From contig CAVZZP010000001.1 in the NCBI GenBank assembly GCA_963779765.1, positions 930,001-994,000 on the forward strand: a DNA stretch of 64,000 nucleotides, written 5' to 3'. Below are positions 52,403 to 61,428 of this stretch, one piece after another. Within the stretch, counting starts at the first letter, position 1. Each line of letters begins with the position of its first letter. A program made the position numbers and the translations under genes. The notes under the pieces were generated by a model. It was not told the origin of the DNA. It saw nothing but the letters and a program-made list of their open reading frames with translations, and did not search any database. The stretch is from Silicimonas sp963779765 (GTDB lineage Bacteria > Pseudomonadota > Alphaproteobacteria > Rhodobacterales > Rhodobacteraceae).

Positions 52403-54769
52403 GCTCGGGCGGCTGTCGTCATCTCGAATTCCGCTACCGGCTGGATCGGCTCGCTATGGGCGGGTCGGGCGGCCTCGATATGCTGGATCAATTCGCCCTT
52501 CTTCACGGGCTTCGTCAGATAGTAGTCGATGCCCGACGCCAGGATCTCGTCGGCGTCGCCTTCCATGGCGTGCGCGGTGATGGCCACGATGGGACACGGC
52601 ATGACGCCCTCGGAGGCTTCGATACCCCGAATGCGGCGCGCCGCTTCTTTTCCGTCCATGCGCGGCATCGAGATGTCGGTGAAAATGATGTCTGGCCTCC
52701 ACCATTGAAAGGTGTCGACCAGTTCTTGCCCGTTCTCGGCAAAGACTAGGTCGATACTCAGCGACTTGAGCATCTTCTCGATGACCATGCGGTTTGTGCG
52801 GTTGTCCTCGGCCACGAGGACGCGCGCCAGACGCGGGCCGACCTTCTGAGGTGGTCGTGTCGACGAGATCGAATTCGGGCTCGTTCGCGTCGAAAACCGC
52901 ACCGAGAGGAGTGAGGTCGTCCTCTCGGGCAATATCGGCGGAAACGGGAAGCAGGGCGGACGCGTCGACGAAAACAGTCGAATTGGGATCGCTCCGAGCC
53001 TCCTGCGCCCTGGAAGGCTCCGCCACAGGTTCCGGCGGAAGGACCGAGCGCAGGACGCGCAGCATCTCGGCGCGCAGGACCGGGCGTTGCAGGGCGCCTG
53101 CGAAGACGGTCTGACCTTTCGGTATTCGTCCGATGGTATCCGTCACGAGGAAGATCGACGCCGGGCGGTGACGTGTGGAGATATCCGCCGCGAAGGCCTC
53201 GACGTCGTCGGCCGCGTCGCTGCCGATGAAGACGATGTCCTCGGGTCCCGGCGGAAGCGCGTCGATTTCCTGACGCGACGCCGCCACGACCGAGCGAAGT
53301 CCCATCAGGCCGAGTTGCTTGATGAGGATGTCGCGGTTCATCCCCTCGCGGTCCAGAACGATGGCGCGGTGCATCCAGCCGGGCGCCGAGACCTCGTCCG
53401 AAGCCGTGTCCTCGATGATCGGAAGCGTGATCTGGAACCCGAAGACCGACCCCTGCCCCGCCTCACTGTCGACCCAGACATCGCCCTTCATCAGTTCGAT
53501 CAGCCGGCGCGTGATCGCAAGACCCAGGCCCGTCCCGTCGTGGGTTCTGTCGCGGTCATTCTCGACCTGGTGAAACTCGCGGAAGATGTCGCCCAGCTTG
53601 TCGGAGGGGATGCCGACGCCGGTATCCTCGACCGTCAGATGGATTCGGTATTCTGTATCGGCCTCGACCGGCAGCCCCACGACGCGGATCGCGACGTGAC
53701 CTTCGGAGGTGAACTTGATCGCGTTGCCGACGAGGTTCGTCAGGACCTGACGGATGCGGCCTGCATCGCCCAGATAGCTTGTCGGCATGAAGAGATCATA
53801 GTCGACAGCGATCTGAAGACCCTTGTCGGACGCACTGGGGCTGAGAAGCATGACGACGTCGTGGATACAGCGTTCCAGATCGAAGGGTCGTGCCTTGAGG
53901 CTGACCTTGTCGGCCTCGATCTTGGAATAGTCGAGCACGTCATTGATGATGACCAGAAGCGCCTCGCCGGAGGTGCGGATGGTGTCGATATAGGCGCGCT
54001 GCTCATCGTCGAGGCCGGTTTCGGCCAGGAGGTCCGCCATTCCGATCACGCCGTTCATCGGCGTCCGGATTTCGTGGCTCATATTGGCCAGAAAGGCGGA
54101 CTTGGCGCGGTTCGCCGCTTCGGCGCGCTGGCTGGCCTCTTGGAGCGCATGTTCGCGCTCGATCTGGTCGGTGATGTTGAGCGCCAGCGTGACGAGGTCG
54201 CCATCGCGTGTGCGGCGGTCGATGAGCTTGATGTAGGTTCCGTTCCAGACCTTGAGGACGGCGCTTTCGATGCGGTTCGCCTTCAGCCGGTCCAGCATCT
54301 TCTGCTTCCAGACCGCAGCCTTGATGCGGCCGGTGTCGACGATGCCTTCTTCGGCCAGAAGGGCGAAAAGCTCGGACAGAGCGATGCCGGGCCGCACCAT
54401 CTCGAGCCCGTCGAAGATCGCGAGATAGGCACGGTTCGCCGCAATCAGAACATCGTCGGGGCCGAAGACCGCGAAGCCGTCGCGGATCGTTTCAAGCGAG
54501 TCCCACAGCCGCCGCTCGGCGATCGTGATGGCGCTTTCGGCGGTGCGCAGGTTCTGCTGCGCGCGATCATAGCGTTCCTGAAGCTGGGCCGCCTCGGTCC
54601 GGACGCTCGCCACCTCTTCCTGCGTCACCGCGATCTCGCTCGACAGGTGGCGGGCGTGAAGCGACAGGCTTTCGTTCGCCTGGTAGAGTTCGGACTTCAT
54701 CTGCTGGAGAAGCCGCTCGGCCGCGAGCCGCGCGCGGCGCTCGGAAGCCAGTTGGTTCGACAGGTCCAT
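52399..54769 (-). pseudogene. hybrid histidine kinase with receiver, broken by one single-base shift
   Basis: The joined product has 789 residues: an N-terminal coiled coil (residues 1–80), a PAS-like domain (about 90–200), HisKA with FLANMSHEIRTPMNGVIG near residue 235, ATPase motifs NLVGNAIKFT, DTGVGIPSD and HDGTGLGLAI, a receiver-like domain without the usual acidic pocket, and a C-terminal receiver (VLVAEDNRTNRMVI, IIFTDISMPRMDG) in another frame. Removing one base near 52849 joins the frames. It is cytoplasmic and unpaired, so the second receiver is probably its own output. The start at 54769 has GGGAG eight bases upstream. Confidence 0.88.
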
Positions 54770-54834
54770 GGCGTGCGCTCCCCCGCGGCAACGCACTCGT
54801 TATGAAATCGTTTAGGTAAACGAAGGCTTAAGCG

Positions 54835-56010
54835 TCAAAGACGCTCGATGGCCAGCGCGATGCCCTGCCCGCCCCCGATGCACATCGTGACGAGTGCACG
54901 CTTGCCGCCGATACGTTCGAGTTCGTAAAGCGCCTTGATGGTGATGATGGCACCCGTCGCGCCGACGGGGTGGCCCAATGCGATGGCACCGCCGTTCGGA
55001 TTGACCCGTGCCGGATCGAGGCCGAGGCCTTTGTTCACGGCAAGCGCCTGGGCGGCGAAGGCCTCGTTCGATTCGATCACGTCGAAGTCGCTGGCGGTCA
55101 GCCCGGTGCGCCTCAGAAGCGCCTCGACCGCGGGTACAGGTCCGATGCCCATGACCTCGGGCCGGACACCGGCGTGGGCATAGCCGAGGATCCGCGCGCG
55201 CGGGGTCAGACCAGCCGCCTGCGCGGCTTCGGCGGTCGCAAGGACCAGAGCCGCGGCGCCGTCGTTGATGCCGCTCGCGTTGCCGGCGGTGACGCTGCCG
55301 TCCTTCTGGAACGCCGGGCGAAGGCCTGCGAGCTTGTCGAGAGAGGTCTGCTTGGGGTGTTCGTCGGTGTCGAAGGCGACCGTCTCGCGCTTCACCTTCA
55401 CCTCGACGGGTACGATCTGATCCTTGAAGCGACCCTCGGCGATGGCGCGCGCCGCGCGCTCCTGGCTTTCCATGGCGAAGGCGTCCTGCGCCTCGCGGGA
55501 CACGTCGTGCTCCTTTGCCACATTCTCGGCCGTGACGCCCATGTGACCGGTGCCGAAGGGACAATTGAGCGCGCCCAGCATCATGTCTTGCGCACTTGCG
55601 TCGCCCATCTTCTGACCCCACCGCGCCTGCGGCAGGATATAGGGTGAGCGGCTCATGCTTTCGGCCCCGCCGGCAAGTCCGAACTCGGCGTCCCCGAGGG
55701 CCAGCGCCTGAAAGACCGACACGATCGCCTGCGCGCCCGATCCGCAGAGGCGGTTCACGTTCATCGCGGGCGTACCGCTCGGGATGCCCGCCTCCATCGC
55801 TGCGACGCGGCTGAGGTACATGTCGCGCGGTTCGGTGTTGATGACGTGACCGAAGACTACGGTGCCGATCTGCGAGGGTTCGACGCCCGAGCGCTCCATC
55901 GCTGCCCTTGCCACGGTCGCGCCGAGGGTGATCGGCGGTACATCCGCCAGGCTGCCGCCGAAGGTGCCGATGGCGGTCCGCGCGCCGCCGAGGATGACGA
56001 TGTCCTTCAT
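54835..56010 (-). CDS. acetyl-CoA C-acetyltransferase (thiolase)
   Basis: The 391-residue thiolase has both catalytic cysteines (NVNRLCGSGAQA near residue 90 and ALVTMCIGGGQG near residue 378) and the histidine in NPNGGAIALGHPVGATG. It condenses two acetyl-CoA, the first step of polyhydroxybutyrate synthesis, or cleaves acetoacetyl-CoA. phaC, phaZ and a phasin lie 4–9 kb away, which supports a PhaA role, but no acetoacetyl-CoA reductase follows it. The ATG at 56010 has GGAG eight bases upstream. Confidence 0.93.
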   Translation of the reverse strand: MKDIVILGGARTAIGTFGGSLADVPPITLGATVARAAMERSGVEPSQIGTVVFGHVINTEPRDMYLSRVAAMEAGIPSGTPAMNVNRLCGSGAQAIVSVFQALALGDAEFGLAGGAESMSRSPYILPQARWGQKMGDASAQDMMLGALNCPFGTGHMGVTAENVAKEHDVSREAQDAFAMESQERAARAIAEGRFKDQIVPVEVKVKRETVAFDTDEHPKQTSLDKLAGLRPAFQKDGSVTAGNASGINDGAAALVLATAEAAQAAGLTPRARILGYAHAGVRPEVMGIGPVPAVEALLRRTGLTASDFDVIESNEAFAAQALAVNKGLGLDPARVNPNGGAIALGHPVGATGAIITIKALYELERIGGKRALVTMCIGGGQGIALAIERL

Positions 56011-56143
56011 GTTCTTCACTCCGAGTCAGGTCGGCTCAAGGAAACAGGTTTCGCCCGCGCGCGGCCAGCCCGGAATTTTCATGCGACGGAAATGCGCGGC
56101 GGCTCCGTTGAATGGACATGATCGGAACATGGAGTGAATACCG

Positions 56144-56668
56144 ATGGACAAGAACACGCTGAAGATCCTGCTGGCCACCACCCTGATCGCCGCTGGCGCA
56201 GGCGTGGCGATGGCGCAGGACACCGCCACGACGCCGGATGCGGAAGCGACCGAAGCCGGACCGATGGACTTCGCCACGCTCGACGCCGACGGCTCGGGTG
56301 AGATCACGGTCGAGGACATGGAGGCGATGCGCGCCAACCGCTTCGCCGAGTTCGACACGAACGGCGACGGCAACGTCACGCGCGAGGAGTTCACCGCCCA
56401 CGCGCAGGCTCGGGCCGCAGAGCGGGCGGGCGAGATGTTCGGCCGTCTCGATGCCGACGGCGACGGCAATCTGAGCCGTGACGCACTGGAGGCCCGCATG
56501 GGCCGCGGCGGTCCGGGCACCCGGATGATCGACCGCTTCGACACCGACAACTCGGGCGGGGTCAGCCAGGAAGAGTTCGACGCCGCGAAAGAGCGGATGA
56601 CCGAGCGTCGCGGCATGCGAGGCGGTCATGGCGGAGAAAAAGGCGGGTGGCACAAGTTCCGCAACTGA
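56144..56668 (+). CDS. exported EF-hand calcium-binding protein
   Basis: The 174-residue product has a signal peptide (cleavage near AMA-QD) and four EF-hand loops: DADGSGEITVED, DTNGDGNVTREE, DADGDGNLSRDA and DTDNSGGVSQEE, so it should bind several calcium ions in the periplasm. A Gly/His/Lys-rich tail follows. It lies 61 bases before an ECF sigma gene on the same strand, an order that suggests a link between calcium sensing or envelope stress and that sigma factor. Confidence 0.88.
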   Translation: MDKNTLKILLATTLIAAGAGVAMAQDTATTPDAEATEAGPMDFATLDADGSGEITVEDMEAMRANRFAEFDTNGDGNVTREEFTAHAQARAAERAGEMFGRLDADGDGNLSRDALEARMGRGGPGTRMIDRFDTDNSGGVSQEEFDAAKERMTERRGMRGGHGGEKGGWHKFRN

Positions 56669-56729
56669 CGCCAGCCGCATGCGAAGCCGGATTGCCTGAT
56701 GGGCAGTCCGGCGCTACGCCGGGGTCGCG

Positions 56730-57335
56730 ATGGACGGACAGAACTCAAGGCCAGACGCCCCGGCGGACGAGGCACCCGACGCGGCGCTTCTTGTCGCCTT
56801 CGCCAATGGTGACGCGGCGGCGGGGCGCGACCTCGTCGCCCGCCTCGCCCCGCGGCTGTTCGGCTATTCCGCGCGCATCCTGGGGGACAGAGCCGAGGCC
56901 GAGGACGTGGTGCAGGAGACCATGATGAAGCTGTGGAAGGTCGCGCCGGAGTGGCGACAGGGCGAAGCGCAGGTTTCGACCTGGGCCTACCGGGTCGCGG
57001 TCAACCTCTGCACCGACCGCCTGCGGCGGCGAAAGGTTCGCGGTCAGGTCCCGCTGGAGGTGGTGCCCGAACCGGAAGCCGACATCGCCTCGGCGGTCGA
57101 CAGGATGACCGAGACCGCGCGCGCCGACGCCTTGCAGACAGCGCTGGACGCGCTGCCCGAGCGTCAGCGGCAAGCGGTCGTCCTGCGGCATCTCGAAGGT
57201 CTGTCCAACCCTGATATCGCGGCGATCATGGACATCGGGGTGGAGGCCGTCGAAAGTCTGACCGCCCGAGGAAAGCGCGCCCTTGCGGCCATGCTGGCCG
57301 GGCGCAGGGAAGAACTGGGGTACGAACATGGATAA
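56730..57335 (+). CDS. ECF-type RNA polymerase sigma factor
   Basis: The 201-residue protein has region 2 (GYSARILGDRAEAEDVVQ, then ETMMKLWKVAPEW, at about residues 50–85) and region 4 (LPERQRQAVVLRHLEGLSNP, then DIAAIMDIGVEAVESL). Its coding end overlaps the next gene by eight bases. The two small membrane proteins that follow are the likely anti-sigma and sensing partners. Confidence 0.92.
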   Translation: MDGQNSRPDAPADEAPDAALLVAFANGDAAAGRDLVARLAPRLFGYSARILGDRAEAEDVVQETMMKLWKVAPEWRQGEAQVSTWAYRVAVNLCTDRLRRRKVRGQVPLEVVPEPEADIASAVDRMTETARADALQTALDALPERQRQAVVLRHLEGLSNPDIAAIMDIGVEAVESLTARGKRALAAMLAGRREELGYEHG

Positions 57336-57690
57336 GTCTCAGGACATCCGCGAGGACCGCGCGCTGGACGCGCTGTTCGAGGCGGCGCGCGCGCGGCCTC
57401 CACTGCCTGCGTCCGCGTTTCTTTCGCTCCTCGAGGCCGACGCGGTGGCAGCACTGCCGCAACGCCCCGTCGAGACGGGACCCCGACGGCGGGGCCTTCA
57501 GTGGGGTTTCGGCTTCCCCGGACTTTTCGCCGCATCGGGCTTGTCTCTTTCGGCGGCGGCCGGCGTGATCATCGGGTTCGCCTCGCCGGACCTCGTCAGC
57601 CCTTATGCGACGCTGACCGATTCCGGCGACGAGATCGCGACGCTCTACACCTTCCTTCCGGGCGCCGACCTTGCCGCCCTTGATGAGTGA
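57328..57690 (+). CDS. small single-pass membrane protein, likely anti-sigma factor
   Basis: The 120-residue product has a charged N-terminal cytoplasmic part (DKSQDIREDRALDALFEAAR), one transmembrane helix at about residues 62–82 (FAASGLSLSAAAGVIIGFA), and a short periplasmic tail. Overlap with the sigma gene by eight bases and topology suggest it binds and holds the sigma factor. No zinc-binding HxxxCxxC motif is present, so it is not a classic ZAS anti-sigma. Confidence 0.7.
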   Translation: MDKSQDIREDRALDALFEAARARPPLPASAFLSLLEADAVAALPQRPVETGPRRRGLQWGFGFPGLFAASGLSLSAAAGVIIGFASPDLVSPYATLTDSGDEIATLYTFLPGADLAALDE

Positions 57691-58201
57691 CCCCATGACC
57701 GTTACCTCGCCCGAACAGCAGCCGAAGCCTGAGACGCCGCGTCACAGACGGCGCTGGCTGATGCCCCTTCTTTTCCTATCGCTTGCCATCAACCTGCTGG
57801 TCGCGGGACTTGTCGTGGGTCACGCCCTGTCGCCCGACGCCCGCTTCGACCGCGAGGGCCGGCCCGCGCGCGGGGTCATCGGAGAACCGTTCATTCGCGC
57901 CTTGCCCGACGCCGACCGGCGCGCGCTCATGCGGGATGTGATGCAGGACCGCGAGCGGATCCGGGAAAGCCGCGAAAGCCTGAAGCAGCGCTTCGAGGCG
58001 TTTCTTGCCGCCCTGCGCGCGGTTCCCTTCAATTCGGATGAGGTACGCCGCCTTCTGCTGGAACAGCGCGAGGCTGCCGTAGGACGCCAGGAAATCGGCG
58101 AGACGCTTTTGATGAAGCGCCTGGACGAAATGAGCGACGAAGAGCGCTCCGCTTACGCCGACCGTCTGGAGGAGTCGCTGGCGCGTCTCAGGCGGCGCTG
58201 A
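57683..58201 (+). CDS. periplasmic heavy-metal-sensor-like (CpxP/Spy-type) protein
   Basis: The 172-residue protein has an N-terminal membrane anchor (LMPLLFLSLAINLLVAGLVV at about residues 30–50) and a helical periplasmic region rich in Arg, Glu and Leu, with repeated amphipathic helices (DADRRALMRDVMQDRERIRE, then RESLKQRFEAFLAALRAVP). This resembles periplasmic heavy-metal sensor proteins of sigma-factor operons. It overlaps the anti-sigma candidate by eight bases and converges on the diguanylate cyclase with a 14-base overlap. Confidence 0.78.
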   Translation: MSDPMTVTSPEQQPKPETPRHRRRWLMPLLFLSLAINLLVAGLVVGHALSPDARFDREGRPARGVIGEPFIRALPDADRRALMRDVMQDRERIRESRESLKQRFEAFLAALRAVPFNSDEVRRLLLEQREAAVGRQEIGETLLMKRLDEMSDEERSAYADRLEESLARLRRR

Positions 58202-59602
58202 ACTCGACCCGGTTCCGGCCTGCGGACTTGGCGCGGTAGAGGGCTGCGTCCGCAGTCTCGAAGGCCTGCGAGATCGGCGCCAGGCAAGGGCCGCCCATCC
58301 GGTCGAATGTGCCTGTCATGGCAGGGACGCTGGACAGGGGCTGTCGAAGCGATGAATGGCAACGCCGATGCTGGCTGTCACCTTCACGCTGCGACCCGAA
58401 TCTCGAGCGCAACGGACCGGCGACGAGATCGCGTCGCGCAGACGTTCCGCCGTCCGCTCGACCTCGCGGCCCTCGGTCTCAGGCAGGATGACCAGGAACT
58501 CCTCGCCACCGAAGCGGCAGACCAGGTCACAGGCCCTCAGGTTGTCGCGCATCCGTGCCGCTGTCTCGATCAGAACTCGGTCTCCCGACGTGTGGCCGAA
58601 GTGATCGTTGACCTCTTTGAAATGGTCGATGTCGATAATCATCAGTGCAAAGCCGCGTCCATCTTCGCGGGCGCGGACCACCATGTCGGCCAAATAGCTT
58701 TCGGCATAGCGGCGATTGTAGAGGCCTGTCAGCGGATCGGTGGCGGCCAGCCGATAGCTGTGTTCGTCCGACTGCCTCAAGCCGTCACGAAGACGCTTGC
58801 GCGACAGCATCGAGTCGATGCGGAGCGCCAGCTCCTCTCCGGTGGAGTTGCCGGCGGCCACGTCGCCTGCGCCCAGGTTCAGTGCGCGCGTAGCGATGTC
58901 TGGACGGTCGCCCGGATGGACGACCAGCACCGGGGCATGACGCGAGTGACTGCGGTCGCGCAGTTCGGGCAGCAGCGTGTCGAGCGACAGATATCCCGGT
59001 CCGCTGACGAACACATAGGCCTCGGGCGCAGCGGTATCGGGGTCATCCCTCAGGACCTCGTCGAGCGACGGCGTGTCGAACCGATGCGGGAGCGTCGTGC
59101 CGAGGATGTTCGGCAGGGCCGGCATCGAGGAAAGGTCGCCCACGCAAGCGACATGTGCGCGACGACGAAACCCGGTCGCGGCCTCGGCGAACCCAAAACT
59201 CGTGGCGGTCGCGCGGCGCCGCTCGCATTCCCTCTCGGTCTCGCCGTCGCGCAAGAGCCCCCGGATCCGCGCGAGAATAAGCGCGTCGGGCATGGAACGG
59301 CTGAGGATGTCGCGCGCGCCCGACCGCAGGGTCTGAAGCCGGCGCATCGGTGAAGGAGCGGTATCCAGGCAAAGGATCGGGGCGTGCGCCAGCCCCGGCG
59401 CGCGACGCAGACCCGCGATGGTCTCAGCCGGAGCACCTCCGTGGAGGCCAAGGAGGATAATGTCGGGTTCAGGCGCGTCGATGCGCCCCGCCTCGGCCGG
59501 GGTTTCGGCGCTGACGACGCGGTGGTGGGCCTGCTCGACCAGGGCCGAGAGCCGAATTCGGTTGGTGGCGACCGAGTCGACGACGACAACGCATTTGGGC
59601 AT
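58188..59602 (-). pseudogene. PleD-like diguanylate cyclase, one-base shift near the end
   Basis: Two receiver-like domains (about residues 1–120 and 150–270) precede a GGDEF domain with the active motif RFGGEEFLVIL near residue 375. In the first receiver the usual phosphorylated Asp is replaced: the strand reads DIILLGLHGG, and the acidic pocket is VVDS instead of DD, so it cannot work normally. The last 50 residues (ending with ALYRAKSAGRNRVEFS) lie in another frame; one missing base in a G-run at 58337–58340 explains this. Joined length is about 471 residues, normal for PleD. It would make cyclic di-GMP. Confidence 0.85.
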
Positions 59603-59768
59603 TCGGTTGGGCTTTCGTTAAACAGCGAGGACCGATGCCGCCAGTTTTGGCGAAAACGGTTAACGAAACCTTTCCACGCACCAGGTCGATAGAGGCTTGG
59701 CGGGAAGCTGCGCGTTTGACAGCGGAAGGGAATGATCGCTTGATGCATGCGGACAGAGTGGAGACCGC

Positions 59769-60056
59769 ATGACCCCCCTCTCGCGCAATTCAGCCGAGCT
59801 TCTCGCCATCGAGGCCCTGTCGTGGCTCGTCGGCAACGACGATCTCTTGCCGGCGTTTCTGGGGGCGACGGGTGCCACGGAGGCCGATTTGAGAGAGCGG
59901 GCGAGGGACGCGGACTTCCTGGCTTCAGTCCTCGATTTCCTGTTGATGGACGACGCCTGGATTGCGGCTTTCTGCCAGTCGGCCGACTACAAGCCCGACT
60001 TTCCGCTGCGCGCTCGCGCGGCCCTGCCGGGCGGCGCCCAGGTCAACTGGACCTGA
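59769..60056 (+). CDS. DUF3572 family protein
   Basis: The 95-residue protein fits a small alphaproteobacterial family: ELLAIEALSWLVGNDDLLPA, FLGATGATEADLRERA and SVLDFLLMDDAWIAAFC are typical. No function is known. It converges on phaZ with no gap (phaZ ends at the next base). Confidence 0.88.
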   Translation: MTPLSRNSAELLAIEALSWLVGNDDLLPAFLGATGATEADLRERARDADFLASVLDFLLMDDAWIAAFCQSADYKPDFPLRARAALPGGAQVNWT

Positions 60057-61325
60057 TCAGGCGGTCTCGCGCCGAGGCTTTCGCGCTGACGATGCAGGCG
60101 AATTCTGGTCGATGAAGTCCAGCACGAGCGGCCGGATGTTGTTTCGCCAGCTCTTGCCCGCGAAGATGCCATAGTGGCCCGCCATGGGTTCGAGATGCGA
60201 CGCCTTCTTGGACGCCGGCAGGCCGGTCAGTAGATCAAGTGCGGCGAGGCATTGTCCCGGCGCCGAGATATCGTCCTTCTCGCCCTCGACGGTCTTGACC
60301 GCGACGTCGGTGATGGCGCCGATGTCGACCTTCCGTCCGGCGACGGTGAATTCGTTTCGGGCAATCTCGCGGTTCTTGAAGATGCGTTCGACGGTCGAAA
60401 GGTAGAACTCGCCCGTCATGTCCATCACGGCGAGGTATTCGTCGTAGAACCTGTTGTGCTTGTCGTGGTCGCCCGCTTCGCCCTTGGCGACCCGCATGAT
60501 CTGCTCGGTGAAGGCCCGGCTGTGCGTCTCGCTGTTCATCGACATGAAGGACGAGAGCTGCAGCAGGCCCGGATATACCTTTCGTCCGACGCCCGCGTAT
60601 TTGTAGCCGACGCTCTGGATGATGAATTGTTCGAGCTGCCCCATGGTCACGCGGCGGCCGAAGTCGGTCACATCGGTCCGCGCGGCGTCGGGATCGATGG
60701 GACCGCCGATCAGCGTCAGTGTGCGAGGCTGCGCCTTGGGCTCTTCCGCCGCAAGATAGGCGGTGGCGGCAAGGGCGAGCGGCGCCGGCTGGCAGACGGC
60801 GATGACGTTGATCGATGGCCCCAGATGCCGGATGAAATCCGACAGGTACATCGTGTAGTCCTCGACGTCGAACTTGCCGGCGCTGACGGGAATGTCCCGG
60901 GCGTTATGCCAGTCGGTGATCCATACCTCGGCATCCGGCAGCAGGCTTTGTACCGTAGACCGCAGAAGCGTCGCATAGTGCCCTGACATAGGGGCGACGA
61001 GGAGGATGCGGCGCTTGCGTTCTGCGCGTCCCGAAGCGCGGAAGCGGATCAGGTTGCCGAAGGGGCGCGACAGTTCGGTCTCAACCGACACGACGTGGTC
61101 GCGGCCATCGTCGCCAACGATCGCGTCAATCCCCCAGTCGGGCTTCGCGACCATGCGCGCAAAGCTGCGCTCCGTCACCTCGCCCCAAGCCGCCATCAGA
61201 CGGAACACCGGGTGAGGCACCGCCCCGAAGACCGGGTAGGACGCCATGGCGAATGCGGTCGCACCGATCCACTGGTTGGTGTTGCGGACCGTTTCCATCA
61301 GGTCGTAGGTCATCATCTGTCGCAT
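60057..61325 (-). CDS. phaZ: intracellular polyhydroxybutyrate depolymerase
   Basis: The 422-residue enzyme breaks down stored polyhydroxybutyrate granules. The alpha/beta-hydrolase core has a cysteine nucleophile in VIAVCQPAPLAL near residue 178, the intracellular depolymerase pattern, with the histidine in MAGHYGIFAGKSWR near the end. The ATG at 61325 has AGGGA seven bases upstream. It is divergent from phaC. A near match to the PhaR site (CTGC-N4-GCAA, 61397–61408) lies between the two genes. Confidence 0.93.
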   Translation of the reverse strand: MRQMMTYDLMETVRNTNQWIGATAFAMASYPVFGAVPHPVFRLMAAWGEVTERSFARMVAKPDWGIDAIVGDDGRDHVVSVETELSRPFGNLIRFRASGRAERKRRILLVAPMSGHYATLLRSTVQSLLPDAEVWITDWHNARDIPVSAGKFDVEDYTMYLSDFIRHLGPSINVIAVCQPAPLALAATAYLAAEEPKAQPRTLTLIGGPIDPDAARTDVTDFGRRVTMGQLEQFIIQSVGYKYAGVGRKVYPGLLQLSSFMSMNSETHSRAFTEQIMRVAKGEAGDHDKHNRFYDEYLAVMDMTGEFYLSTVERIFKNREIARNEFTVAGRKVDIGAITDVAVKTVEGEKDDISAPGQCLAALDLLTGLPASKKASHLEPMAGHYGIFAGKSWRNNIRPLVLDFIDQNSPASSARKPRRETA

Positions 61326-61396
61326 GGACATATCCCTGCTGCGCCAAACCTGCCTTTGCCATGACGCCGGGTCACGGGTAAGCTTCCAGCAGGATG

Positions 61397-61408
61397 CTGC
61401 AGATGCAA
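61397..61408. promoter_or_regulatory. near-match PhaR operator between phaZ and phaC
   Basis: The site reads CTGC, four bases, GCAA. The PhaR site as I remember it from Paracoccus is CTGC-N3–4-GCAG, so there is one mismatch. It lies 72–83 bases before phaZ and 21–32 bases before phaC. Confidence 0.35.
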
Positions 61409-61428
61409 AGTAGGTCGGATAATAGCGC

